Origin: Flavobacterium sharifuzzamanii
Lineage (GTDB): Bacteria > Bacteroidota > Bacteroidia > Flavobacteriales > Flavobacteriaceae
Length of the DNA: 64,000 nt
Direction: 5' to 3'
Assembly (NCBI RefSeq): GCF_003254585.1
Contig: NZ_QJGZ01000040.1
Location: 310,001 to 374,000, forward strand
How positions within the stretch are numbered: the stretch's first letter is position 1; each line of letters begins with the position of its first letter. A program made the translations under genes and the position numbers. Below are positions 1 to 7,648 of this stretch, piece after piece. The notes below the pieces were generated by a model. The model was not told the origin of the DNA, made no database searches, and saw only the letters and a list, made by a program, of their open reading frames with translations.

Positions 1-1
1 G

Positions 2-268
2 GCGTTTAGTTTGTTTGTTGGGGTTTTGTATTTATGGATTTTTCCTGCGGATAAATATCCAGTTTGGCCTCACTTTTTATTGATTTCGTTTTACATTTTC
101 GCTGTGCTTTTAATTACAGCAGTTATTATTTCTTTAACCGATAAAAATCCTGAAGTTAATGTTTCAGATGAAAGGGATATTCCTAAAACCAGTAAAAAGG
201 TGAAGCTTTTGTTTGGTTTGTTGGGATTGACTATTTTGGTTTTGTATTTGGTTTTTAATGGACATTAA
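2..268 (+). CDS. C-terminal fragment of a sodium/solute symporter (SSS family), partial
   Basis: The reading frame is open through the left edge of the window, so only the last 89 or so residues are present. They contain two hydrophobic segments, one with the motif WPHFLLISFYIF and one near the end (LLFGLLGLTILVLYLVF), joined by a charged cytoplasmic-type loop with DKNPEV and DERD. This pattern matches the last helices of Bacteroidota sodium:sugar cotransporters of the solute:sodium symporter family, recognised from memory of the family rather than by alignment. A hairpin terminator follows 30 bp after the stop. An unrelated membrane protein cannot be excluded because the core of the protein is missing. 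Confidence 0.6.
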   Translation, partial: AFSLFVGVLYLWIFPADKYPVWPHFLLISFYIFAVLLITAVIISLTDKNPEVNVSDERDIPKTSKKVKLLFGLLGLTILVLYLVFNGH

Positions 269-297
269 TTAGTTAACTCAACTCTATAAATTTATAT

Positions 298-330
298 AAA
301 CGCTTCTTTAGTACAAGGGAGCGTTTTTAT
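298..330 (+). terminator. Rho-independent terminator after the symporter fragment
   Basis: A 7-bp stem (AAACGCT with AGCGTTT) plus weaker pairs encloses a short loop and is followed by a T-rich run. It sits 30 bp downstream of the symporter stop codon and separates that gene from the accessory module that follows. Confidence 0.75.
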
Positions 331-476
331 TTTATGATTAAAAAAAGATAAAATATATTTGACAATATGAATTTAAAAAATTGAATAGTAGGTTTGTTAG
401 AGTAAGTCACTTATATTTATACAACTATTTTTAATGACATTAAAAACCATTGAATAATTAACAGAACAAAATAAAA

Positions 477-1133
477 ATGAAAGTATATCAAAATTTACAA
501 ATACATTTAAAAAGTCTCGAAAATCAACATTTTGTGGATGATTTAAAATATTTAATAGAAAAATCTAATTGGAAAATAAGACAGGATTTTATTGATAATT
601 ATAAAAAAAATTCGTTCAGTTCAAGTAAAATTGTTCTTTGTGTAGAAACTGATAAATACAAATTTGAAGATAAAGATATTAAAGGAGCTCTTTGGATGTG
701 GGATTATAACGGTTATTTGGAAGTTTTTAATATAATTCCACTTATAGATAATAGTTTAGATTATGATGAGTATAATTTTTTATTGAATAAATTTTATGAG
801 AACTTTATTAAACAGTTATGCATTAAGTATGAAGCTAATATAATTTTAACAAAGCCAGAAAAGCAAATTATTGAAACAATTGGCGATGATGCTTTAAAAA
901 GTTTACTTGCATTTTCTAACGGAGCAAATAAATCTACTGGTAATTCTCATCCATACGATTTTGAGCGTTGGTGCGAATTTATTTTTATTGTTTTTAGAAA
1001 TGGAATTGAAGTTGGTGTCGATGAATTAATTGAATGGTTTGAAGAAAATGGATGGTCAAATGACATGGCACACAAGTTAGGATTAGATTTTGAATATTCA
1101 TTAGATCTATTAGAAAAATATGAGCAAAATTAG
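477..1133 (+). CDS. Hypothetical protein coupled to a PIN-like nuclease gene
   Basis: I do not recognise this 218-residue protein. It has no signal peptide or membrane segment, is rich in Lys, Asn, Ile and acidic residues, and carries two aromatic-rich stretches (ALWMWDYNGYLEVF near residue 70; SHPYDFERWCEFIF near residue 160). Its last 14 bases overlap the start of the downstream PIN-like gene, which implies translational coupling and a shared role. The composition is more AT-rich than the flanking metabolic genes, consistent with an acquired module. A partner or antitoxin role for the PIN protein is possible from context, but nothing in the sequence demonstrates it. Confidence 0.75.
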   Translation: MKVYQNLQIHLKSLENQHFVDDLKYLIEKSNWKIRQDFIDNYKKNSFSSSKIVLCVETDKYKFEDKDIKGALWMWDYNGYLEVFNIIPLIDNSLDYDEYNFLLNKFYENFIKQLCIKYEANIILTKPEKQIIETIGDDALKSLLAFSNGANKSTGNSHPYDFERWCEFIFIVFRNGIEVGVDELIEWFEENGWSNDMAHKLGLDFEYSLDLLEKYEQN

Positions 1134-1848
1134 TGGAAAATCAGCACTATCAGTTGATGATTTTGTTGCGATTTATAATGCAAATAAAAAAAATATCTTA
1201 TTTTGGGACACTTGTTCGTTACTTGAGATAATTAGATTTCTTTATAGAAATGGAAATGTTAATGATTATAAAATCTTAAACGAAATAAACGCATTGATTC
1301 AATCTGATTCATTTTATTCAATCGCTTCTGCATTAACTATAAAGGAATGGAATGATAACGAAGAATTAGTTATAAATTCTGTTAAAGACTCATTAATACA
1401 AACAACGGATTTTCATTTTAACACTATTAATGTGATTAATGAAATTAATGCTACAATATATGAGTCTGAATCATTACATGACAAAAATTTAGTAAATGAT
1501 CTAGTAAAATTAGCAGAGAGTATAATCTCTAAAACTTATTTTGTCGAAACCGATGAAGTTGCAAATAAATCATTAGAAAGAATAGCCTTTAGAAGGCCAC
1601 CGGCTAACAAAAAAAATGAGTTCAAAGATTGTGTAGTTTGGGAAACGATGATTTTAGTTTCGGAAAGAATTAATGCCACAAAAGAGGCAGCGGATAATTA
1701 TAAAAAAATATTTTATACTGTCAATACCGATGATTTTATTGATAAATCAAGAATGCCAAAAACTTTTCATGGGGCACTTATAGCGGAAGCTTCTGTAGTT
1801 GACTTAATTTGTTGTCAAAATTTAAAAGAAATTAAAAATTTCCTTTGA
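1120..1848 (+). CDS. PIN-domain-like ribonuclease (DUF4935/PIN_12 type)
   Basis: PIN domains are metal-dependent RNases of toxin-antitoxin and RNA-processing systems. This 242-residue protein has the expected acidic residues in order: D30 in a hydrophobic strand (LFWDTCSLLE), E76 in LTIKEW, D170 in the FRRPP...EFKDCVVWE region, and D204/D205 in VNTDDF. The FRRPP-to-KDCVVWE arrangement is typical of the DUF4935 branch of the PIN superfamily, as I recall it. The ATG lies inside the last codons of the upstream gene, so the two are probably translated together. The function is inferred from motif spacing. A larger defence or toxin-antitoxin role is plausible but unproven. Confidence 0.65.
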   Translation: MSKISGKSALSVDDFVAIYNANKKNILFWDTCSLLEIIRFLYRNGNVNDYKILNEINALIQSDSFYSIASALTIKEWNDNEELVINSVKDSLIQTTDFHFNTINVINEINATIYESESLHDKNLVNDLVKLAESIISKTYFVETDEVANKSLERIAFRRPPANKKNEFKDCVVWETMILVSERINATKEAADNYKKIFYTVNTDDFIDKSRMPKTFHGALIAEASVVDLICCQNLKEIKNFL

Positions 1849-1864
1849 TTTTAATTTCTTTTTA

Positions 1865-2071
1865 TTATCTCGTAGAAACCAACAACTCCCGAATATCAAC
1901 CTTCAAATATTTAGAAATCTCATAAAGTGTTTCAATAGAAGGTTGAGCTTCATTTGTACACCAACGAGAAACAGTCGATACAGTTTTACCCAAATGAGTG
2001 GCTAATTCCTTACTAGTTCGATTGTTTTCAACCAAAACAACTTTTATTCTATTTAATTTAAGTTTCGACAC
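1865..2071 (-). CDS. XRE/Cro-type helix-turn-helix regulator
   Basis: A 68-residue single-domain DNA-binding protein. The helix-turn-helix is visible around residues 16-40 (SKELATHLGKTVSTVSRWC), followed by the usual helix SIETLYEISKYLKV of Cro/CI-like repressors. It converges with the PIN-like gene (16 bp between stops) and diverges from the SymE-like gene, with 163 bp between the two starts. It could repress itself and the divergent toxin-like gene. Small stand-alone XRE proteins of this kind are also common orphans, so the link to either neighbour is inference. Confidence 0.85.
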   Translation of the reverse strand: MSKLKLNRIKVVLVENNRTSKELATHLGKTVSTVSRWCTNEAQPSIETLYEISKYLKVDIRELLVSTR

Positions 2072-2205
2072 AATGTTGATTTATTGATATTTCATGCAAA
2101 TATCTTATAATTTAAATATAAGAAAAAGAATAGTTGAAATCATCAAAGTTGCCCTAAAACGACAATTTAGTGTCTTAAAAATATTATTTGTAGTATAATT
2201 TTTAC

Positions 2206-2213
2206 TATTTTTG
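2206..2213 (+). promoter_or_regulatory. Bacteroidota -7 box of the SymE-like gene
   Basis: TATTTTTG matches the TAnnTTTG consensus and lies 22 bp before the start codon, giving a short leader. A TTG at 2188-2190 is the nearest -33 candidate, although the 15-bp spacing is shorter than usual. Confidence 0.5.
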
Positions 2214-2234
2214 TTTCGATGAAATAAAAATAAA

Positions 2235-2438
2235 ATGAAACAATCAGTAAAAAGACGATTAAAAATACAGCCAAGACATATCGCAAGATCGTACCATCAA
2301 TACGTTATATTTCCAGAAATACGTCTTTGCGGAAAATGGCTTCAGGAAATCGGTTTTAATTACGGGAATTTCGTAACGATTGAACATCAGCAAAATAAAA
2401 TCATTATTACAACCAATAATGAAATTGAAACGAAATAA
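2235..2438 (+). CDS. SymE-family toxin-like protein
   Basis: SymE is a small SOS-induced type I toxin of the AbrB-like fold that in E. coli is held in check by the antisense RNA SymR. This 67-residue protein has the family features: a basic N-terminus, then a strand with PEIRLCGKWLQEIGF (residues 27-41), then the hydrophobic NKIIITT strand near the C-terminus. It is divergent from an XRE regulator and is followed immediately by a strong hairpin terminator, so it forms a one-gene unit. No antisense RNA gene can be read reliably from sequence alone. Many SymE-like proteins in Bacteroidota are uncharacterised, so toxicity is an assumption. Confidence 0.75.
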   Translation: MKQSVKRRLKIQPRHIARSYHQYVIFPEIRLCGKWLQEIGFNYGNFVTIEHQQNKIIITTNNEIETK

Positions 2439-2476
2439 AAAACACATAGCTTTCAATTGAGAAAACTATGTGTTTT
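2439..2476 (+). terminator. Bidirectional-looking hairpin terminator after the SymE-like gene
   Basis: A perfect 11-bp stem (AAAACACATAG at 2439-2449 with its complement at 2466-2476) encloses a 16-base loop. A-rich and T-rich flanks on either side suggest it can end transcription from both the toxin-like gene and the convergent exporter gene. Confidence 0.8.
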
Positions 2477-2536
2477 ATTATGAAATAAAATGCCTTTTAA
2501 AGACAATCCAAATACTATGTTTCTATGTGTTTAAAA

Positions 2537-3751
2537 TTATTCCTGAGCTTTCTTTTTCTTCTCCAAATTAGGCAAGAACCCAGTAATAACCCCAATTAAA
2601 GGCAGAAATGCACAAATCTTAAATACATATTCGATACTTGTAGCATCGGCAATTTTTCCTAAAATAGCAGAACCTAAACCGCCCATTCCGAAAGCAAATC
2701 CGAAGAAAAGACCTGCTACAAGTCCGACTTTTCCTGGCATTAATTCAGTTGCATAAACTAGAATCGCAGAGAAAGCCGAAGAAAGAATTAATCCGATAAT
2801 TACAGATAAAGTTCCAACCCAGAATAATGAAACGTATGGAAGCATCAAAGTAAATGGAGCAACACCAAGAATTGAAACCCAGATTACATATTTTCTGCCG
2901 TATCGATCTCCGATTGGTCCTCCAATTAAAGTTCCAGCAGCAACAGCGCCAGAGAACAAGAATAAATATACTTGCGATTGCTGAATCGTAATGTGGAATT
3001 TATCTATCAAGAAGAAAGTATAATAACTTGTAATACTGCTCATGTAGAAATACTTAGAGAAAATCAGAACTAATAAAATAATCAACGAAGCAATTACTCG
3101 GTTTTTAGACAAATGATGTGTCTCGATTTGATGAGAAGCTTTATTAGCATTTCTTTCAGATAAATGTGCCGTGTACCAAATCGCAATTTTATACAAAGCA
3201 AAAACACCCACTAACGCAATAATACAAAACCAAGCGATATAAGATTGTCCATGCGGAATAACGATAAAAGCAGCTAATAATGGTCCGATCGCACTTCCTG
3301 CATTTCCTCCCAATTGAAAGATAGACTGAGCCAAACCTCTTTTTCCGCCCGAAGCCAAATGCGCTACACGCGAAGATTCAGGATGGAAAATCGAAGATCC
3401 AATTCCGATTAAGCTTACTGATAATAATAAGTTGATAAAACTCGAAGCGATCGAAACAAAGAAAAGTCCAACCATGGTAAAACACATTCCAACAATTAGC
3501 GAGTATGGTTTTGAGTTTTTATCGGTATACATTCCCACAAATGGCTGTAAAATAGACGCTACCATTTGGTAAGTCAAAGTAATAATACCAATTTGAGTAA
3601 AACTTAAACTAAAATTGTCTTTTAAAAGTGGATAAATTGAAGGAACAACAGCCTGTAAAAGATCATTAATTAAGTGAGAAAAACTAATGATGAATAAGAT
3701 CGAATAAGTGGTTTTTTTAACTATGTCAGGATTTGCTTTAATAGTGTCCAT
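2537..3751 (-). CDS. fsr: MFS exporter, fosmidomycin-resistance type
   Basis: A 404-residue major facilitator with 12 hydrophobic segments and a central charged loop (around residues 195-215). The first helix region carries FSHLINDLLQAVVPSIYPLL, and the motif SSIFHPESSRVAHLASGGKRG lies near residue 120. Both are hallmarks of the Fsr branch, which exports fosmidomycin and other small molecules across the inner membrane. The family motif of loop 8-9 appears as GGPIGDRYGRK. It diverges from an AraC-family regulator with 100 bp between the starts, a pairing common in Bacteroidota that suggests the regulator controls the exporter. The natural substrate is unknown. Confidence 0.85.
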   Translation of the reverse strand: MDTIKANPDIVKKTTYSILFIISFSHLINDLLQAVVPSIYPLLKDNFSLSFTQIGIITLTYQMVASILQPFVGMYTDKNSKPYSLIVGMCFTMVGLFFVSIASSFINLLLSVSLIGIGSSIFHPESSRVAHLASGGKRGLAQSIFQLGGNAGSAIGPLLAAFIVIPHGQSYIAWFCIIALVGVFALYKIAIWYTAHLSERNANKASHQIETHHLSKNRVIASLIILLVLIFSKYFYMSSITSYYTFFLIDKFHITIQQSQVYLFLFSGAVAAGTLIGGPIGDRYGRKYVIWVSILGVAPFTLMLPYVSLFWVGTLSVIIGLILSSAFSAILVYATELMPGKVGLVAGLFFGFAFGMGGLGSAILGKIADATSIEYVFKICAFLPLIGVITGFLPNLEKKKKAQE

Positions 3752-3851
3752 GTGGTATTTTTTGATTTTTAAATTGACTAAAAAACAACAGCTGTATTAT
3801 TTTTTGCAAAGATTAAAAGAATCCGAATGTCAGAATTGCTATATTTGGACA

Positions 3852-4670
3852 ATGAATAGTCAATATCGGACATATAGAGTCGCAACGGATTTTGGATATC
3901 AAGTAGATTCCTCGATCCCGGTTATAGGTTATACTGAAACAGTTAACAACGAAATGTGTATCTCGCACTCGCATCCAAGAGCTCAATTGATCTATGCAAC
4001 TCGTGGCGTAATGAATGTTGTAGTCGGCAATAACATTTGGGTTGTAAATCCGTTGCAAGGCCTTTGGATTCCAAGCGGAGTAGAGCATCAGGTTACTTTT
4101 CAGAAAGATGTTAACTATTACAGTGTTTTTATTGATCCTTCTGCAATTGGAGGATTGCCAGAAAAGAGTTTTTCGTTTGATATTCCGATGTTTTTAAAGC
4201 AGTTGGTTTTTAAAATCATTTCTTTTGGAACAAGTGGCAACTTAACAGAATCACAATTAAGAATCATTTATGTCTTTTTAGACGAACTGGCTTTAATAGT
4301 GCCAAGCGCCACTTTTTTGCCTACTACAAATGATGAAAGGCTACAGAAAGTGGTAGAACTTTTAATGAGTGATGTTTCGAGTAAACAAACAATTGATTAT
4401 TATGCCGAACTTTCTTTTATGAGCAGCCGAACTTTATCGCGATTATTCATAAAAGAATTGGGAATGAATTTCAGCGATTGGCGCACCCGAATGAAATTAC
4501 TTGAAGCCATTAAAAGATTGGGCGAAAAACAATCCATAAAAGAAATCGCTTTAGATTTAGGTTACGAAACAGCGAGTGCTTTTATTTATATGTTCAAAAA
4601 GCATTTGGGCAAAACGCCTTCTAACTATATTTTAGAAGATGAAAATGAATCTGAAAAGATGATTGCTTAG
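3852..4670 (+). CDS. AraC-family transcriptional regulator with N-terminal cupin
   Basis: A 272-residue regulator: an N-terminal cupin-like sensing domain (residues 25-110, with SHSHPRAQLIYATRG and IPSGVEHQV) and a C-terminal double helix-turn-helix (residues 175-265, with SSRTLSRLFIKELG and IKEIALDLGYETASAFIYMFKKHLG). The reading frame extends upstream to 3708, but that extension would overlap the divergent exporter gene and has no domain content. The ATG at 3852 starts just before the conserved domain, so it is preferred. A TATATTTG box at 3840-3847 could give a nearly leaderless transcript. The most likely target is the adjacent fsr. A role in the pectin locus that starts 520 bp downstream is possible but unsupported. 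Confidence 0.85.
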   Translation: MNSQYRTYRVATDFGYQVDSSIPVIGYTETVNNEMCISHSHPRAQLIYATRGVMNVVVGNNIWVVNPLQGLWIPSGVEHQVTFQKDVNYYSVFIDPSAIGGLPEKSFSFDIPMFLKQLVFKIISFGTSGNLTESQLRIIYVFLDELALIVPSATFLPTTNDERLQKVVELLMSDVSSKQTIDYYAELSFMSSRTLSRLFIKELGMNFSDWRTRMKLLEAIKRLGEKQSIKEIALDLGYETASAFIYMFKKHLGKTPSNYILEDENESEKMIA

Positions 4671-4688
4671 ATTGTTAGCCTAAATTAG

Positions 4689-4740
4689 AACGCGGATAAA
4701 ACGGATTTACTTCGTGAAGACGCGGATTAATGCGGATTTT
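4689..4740 (+). repeat. 'cgcggat' intergenic repeat, left arm (family D)
   Basis: The word CGCGGAT plus AAACGGATT occurs repeatedly here and is repeated in inverse orientation at 4974-5027 (ATCCGCGTCTTCGCG). The two arms flank the family A palindrome. Similar arms occur at 26491-26541 and 51327-51452. Confidence 0.75.
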
Positions 4741-4775
4741 TTCTTTTAATTATATTGAAAATAACCGCAATCATT

Positions 4776-4875
4776 GTCATTTCGACGTAAGGAGAAATCT
4801 CCACGAGAAGCTCGACAAAGATTGGGCTTTCGTTGCGGAGTTACTTGCGAAGATTTCTCCTTACGTCGAAATGAC
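4776..4875 (+). repeat. 100-bp palindromic intergenic repeat, family A copy 1
   Basis: Two 25-bp arms are perfect inverse complements (4776-4800 and 4851-4875) and start with GTCATTTCGACG. The 50-bp centre contains CCACGAGAAGCTCGACAAAG and GAGTTACTTGCG. An open frame across it is a by-product of the repeat, not a gene. Confidence 0.9.
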
Positions 4876-4973
4876 AAAAATGCGTAAGCTGGCTTTAAAT
4901 TTAAGCCTTTATAAAAGTTTCTTACATTCTTAATTTCAAAACTTTGACAAAGCTGTTGATAGTAAAAAACAAA

Positions 4974-5027
4974 AAATCCGTTTTCATCCGCGTCTTCGCG
5001 TTAGCGAATCTGTCTCATCCGCGTCCC
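4974..5027 (-). repeat. 'cgcggat' intergenic repeat, right arm (family D)
   Basis: Inverse complement of the arm at 4689-4740, with the interrupted stem CGTCTTCGCGTTAGCGAAT. Confidence 0.7.
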
Positions 5028-5125
5028 ATAAAATTCTAACATCATTTTTTTTAGTACTAAAAAAGTGATAAGTCATAATTTTTCCCTTAAAAATTTATCA
5101 AGAATCATAGTTTTTTATGAAATAA

Positions 5126-5170
5126 CAGGATAGTGCAGGTTGTGAAATGTAAAAATAACACTTATCTTTA
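5126..5170 (+). promoter_or_regulatory. Candidate operator and promoter of pectin unit 1
   Basis: Half-site CAGGA at 5126 and CAGG at 5136 form a direct repeat with a 10-bp period. Exactly 37 bp from the first half-site begins TATCTTTA (5163-5170), one mismatch from the TAnnTTTG -7 box. A TTG at 5140-5142 is spaced 20 bp from it as a possible -33 element. The same arrangement precedes the genes at 28438 and 61547. Confidence 0.65.
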
Positions 5171-5189
5171 GTCCCAAAATAAACTAACT

Positions 5190-7376
5190 ATGCTAAACCG
5201 CTTTCCCATTTTTAAGACTTTACTTCTTTTTGTTGCCCTTTTTTCGTGTTCGCTGTCATTTGCGCAAGAAAAACAAAAAGAAGCGACATGGATCTGGTAT
5301 CCAGGAGATTTTGAAGTTTGGTTAAGCAATAAAATGCAGGTTAGACGTACAGAACGCGAAGCCGTATTTCCTCCGCTTTGGCAATATTACAGTCCGTATG
5401 CTTTGGTTACTTTTCAAACAGAAGTAGATATTCCACAACCAGACGAAGTGAAAATTTACTCAGAAGGCCCTTTTCAATTACTTTTAGATGGCGTTCAGAT
5501 TTACGGACAGCCAAAATCGATTGCAGTTCCTGCCGGAAAACACAAAATTTCTTTTAAAGTTTACAATCAGGAAGTATTGCCGGCTATTTATATTTCGGGT
5601 CAATATGTGAAATCTGATGCTTCTTGGAAAGTAACCAACGAAGATAAACTTTGGATTGATGAAACCGGAAAAGCACAACAATCCGGTACGCCTTGGGTTC
5701 CTGTTGGTTCTTGGAATTTTAATTCACCAGAAAATAAACCTTCAGAATTTAAACTAACAACCAAACCTTTAAATGCTAAAAAAACAGAAAAAATAGGAGC
5801 TGGTCAACTAGTAGATTTTGGTAAAGAAACTTTCGGTTATATTAAAATTCACGGTTTAAAAGGAAAAGGAAAATTAGCGCTTTATTACGGAGAATCGCGT
5901 GAAGAAGCGTTAGATTCTGCCAAATGCGAAACATTAGATCATTTATTTTTTGATGGAAAACAATCTGAAACTTATACACACGATGGATCAAAAGCATTCC
6001 GTTATGTTCAGGTGCATGCAGATGCAGGAGTAAAATACGATTCGATTTCAATGTTGTATGAATATCTACCGTTAGATTATCGAGGTGCATTCAAATCTTC
6101 TGATGAGCAATTGAACAAAATTTGGGATGTGTCGGCTTACACCATGCATTTAACCTCTCGTGAATTTTTTATCGACGGAATCAAACGTGATCGTTGGGTT
6201 TGGTCTGGCGATGCGTACCAAAGTTATTTAATGAATTATTATTTATTCTTTGATTCGGCTTCTGTAGAAAGAACACTGTTAGCGCTTCGAGGAAAAGATC
6301 CTGTAACGGCTCACGTAAACATTATAATGGATTATTCGTTGTATTGGTTTGTTGGAGTTTACGATTATTACTTACATACAGGCGATACGAAATTCATCAA
6401 AACTTTTTATCCAAGAATGAAATCGCTTATGGATTTCTGTTTAGAAAGAAGAAACAAAAACGGATTCCTTGAACCATTAGAAGGCGATTGGGTTTTCATT
6501 GATTGGGCAGACGGATTGCCAAAAACAGGTGAAGTTAGTTTTGAGCAAATGCTTTTAGCAAGAAGCCTTGAAGCAATGGCAGTAAGTGCTGAAATTGCTG
6601 GAAAAACTGAAGATCAAAAACAATATCAAAAATTAGGAACTGATTTAAAAACTAAATTATTTGATGTCTTTTGGGATAAAAAAGAAAACGTAATGAAACA
6701 TCAGCGTATCGATGGAAAAATCCAAAACATCGTAACCAGATACGCTAATATGTTCGGTATTTTCTTCAATTATTTTAATGAAGAACAAAAACAAAGCGTA
6801 AAAAATAAAGTGTTACTGAATAAAGATGTTCTTCAAATCACAACACCTTACATGCGTTTTTACGAATTGGAAGCTTTATGTGCGATGGGTGAACAGAACT
6901 ATGTTTTAAAAGAAATGAAAGATTATTGGGGCGGAATGCTGAATGAAGGGGCAACCTCTTTCTGGGAAGAATATAATCCAAACAAAAAGGGAACCGAGCA
7001 TTTAACGATGTACGGTCGTCCTTACGGGAAAAGCCTTTGCCATGCTTGGGGCGCAAGTCCGATTTATTTATTAGGAAAATATTATTTGGGCGTAAAACCC
7101 ACTGCACCGGGTTATTCTCAATACGAAATCAAACCCAATTTAGGTGGTTTAAAATGGATGGAAGGAAAAGTGCCAACACCAAACGGAGAAGTTGCCGTGT
7201 ATTGCAGTACCAAAGAAATCAAAGTGAAAGCAGGAGAAGGAGAAGGAAAATTGATTTTTGAAAGTTCATCAAAGCCAAAAACAAACTCAGGAACGATTAC
7301 AGAATTAGCAAAAAACAAATATCAATTGATTGTAAAACCAAATGTAGAGTATAAAGTGAGTTATAAGGCTTTATAA
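5190..7376 (+). CDS. GH78-like alpha-L-rhamnosidase-family protein, divergent
   Basis: GH78 enzymes remove terminal alpha-L-rhamnose from pectin side chains and related glycosides. This 728-residue protein has a signal peptide (residues 1-25, ending SLSFAQ), an N-terminal beta-sandwich part (residues 30-300) and an (alpha/alpha)6 barrel (about 305-640) ending in a C-terminal beta domain. In the catalytic loop the usual DCPQRxERLGWTGD motif is replaced by DGIKRDRWVWSGDA (about residue 328), so the position of the usual catalytic Glu appears as Asp. The later GATSFWEEYNP matches the second conserved acid region. It is shorter than typical GH78 proteins (about 900 residues) and opens the locus directly behind the operator. 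A different or altered specificity is possible. Confidence 0.75.
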   Translation: MLNRFPIFKTLLLFVALFSCSLSFAQEKQKEATWIWYPGDFEVWLSNKMQVRRTEREAVFPPLWQYYSPYALVTFQTEVDIPQPDEVKIYSEGPFQLLLDGVQIYGQPKSIAVPAGKHKISFKVYNQEVLPAIYISGQYVKSDASWKVTNEDKLWIDETGKAQQSGTPWVPVGSWNFNSPENKPSEFKLTTKPLNAKKTEKIGAGQLVDFGKETFGYIKIHGLKGKGKLALYYGESREEALDSAKCETLDHLFFDGKQSETYTHDGSKAFRYVQVHADAGVKYDSISMLYEYLPLDYRGAFKSSDEQLNKIWDVSAYTMHLTSREFFIDGIKRDRWVWSGDAYQSYLMNYYLFFDSASVERTLLALRGKDPVTAHVNIIMDYSLYWFVGVYDYYLHTGDTKFIKTFYPRMKSLMDFCLERRNKNGFLEPLEGDWVFIDWADGLPKTGEVSFEQMLLARSLEAMAVSAEIAGKTEDQKQYQKLGTDLKTKLFDVFWDKKENVMKHQRIDGKIQNIVTRYANMFGIFFNYFNEEQKQSVKNKVLLNKDVLQITTPYMRFYELEALCAMGEQNYVLKEMKDYWGGMLNEGATSFWEEYNPNKKGTEHLTMYGRPYGKSLCHAWGASPIYLLGKYYLGVKPTAPGYSQYEIKPNLGGLKWMEGKVPTPNGEVAVYCSTKEIKVKAGEGEGKLIFESSSKPKTNSGTITELAKNKYQLIVKPNVEYKVSYKAL

Positions 7377-7466
7377 GTTATGAGTTATGGGTTATGAGTT
7401 ATGAGTTATGAGTTATGAGTTATGAGTGATTAGTAATTAGTAATTAGTAATTAGTAATTAGTGATT
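7377..7466 (+). repeat. Heptamer tandem repeats (GTTATGA and TAGTAAT)
   Basis: About seven head-to-tail copies of a 7-base unit GTTATGA (one imperfect) run from 7377 to about 7427. They are followed directly by about five copies of TAGTAAT to 7466. Neither block lies in a coding region. Such 7-mers are prone to slippage. Confidence 0.85.
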
Positions 7467-7492
7467 AACCTATAGTTTATAACGCCCAGTTT

Positions 7493-7598
7493 GTCATTCC
7501 GACTGAAAGGAGGAATCACACTCGTAACCATAAAGATTGTCACGTTTAGTTTGTCATTTCGACGAAGGAGAAATCTTCGCAAGAAACTCTACAAAGAT
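7493..7598 (+). repeat. Family A repeat, two tandem left halves (copy 2)
   Basis: GTCATTCCGACTGAAAGGAG (from 7493) and GTCATTTCGACGAAGGAGAA (from 7553) are two left-arm versions in direct orientation. Each is followed by the ACAAAGATT-type centre and neither has a right arm. This looks like a degenerated or recombined copy. Confidence 0.75.
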
Positions 7599-7648
7599 TT
7601 GGGAAATGCATAAGAAAGAATAAAAGCCAATAAAAAAATAAAAAACCA

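Larger units (their letters stand above)
4671..5189. other. Intergenic region with repeats and a promoter
   Basis: No credible gene lies in this 519-bp stretch. It holds a nested pair of repeats (a left 'cgcggat' arm at 4689-4740, a 100-bp palindrome at 4776-4875, and a right arm at 4974-5027), then an AT-rich segment with the tandem CAGG operator and -7-like box of the first pectin gene. Confidence 0.8.

Noticed and set aside
3708..3851. N-terminal extension of the AraC-family gene
   Set aside because: It would overlap the divergent exporter gene and its promoter, contains no family sequence, and a good ATG lies at 3852 directly before the cupin domain.
4730..4933. 67-residue open frame on the + strand
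   Set aside because: It runs through a family D arm and the whole family A palindrome. The 'protein' is a translation of repeat DNA and has no domain or start signal.
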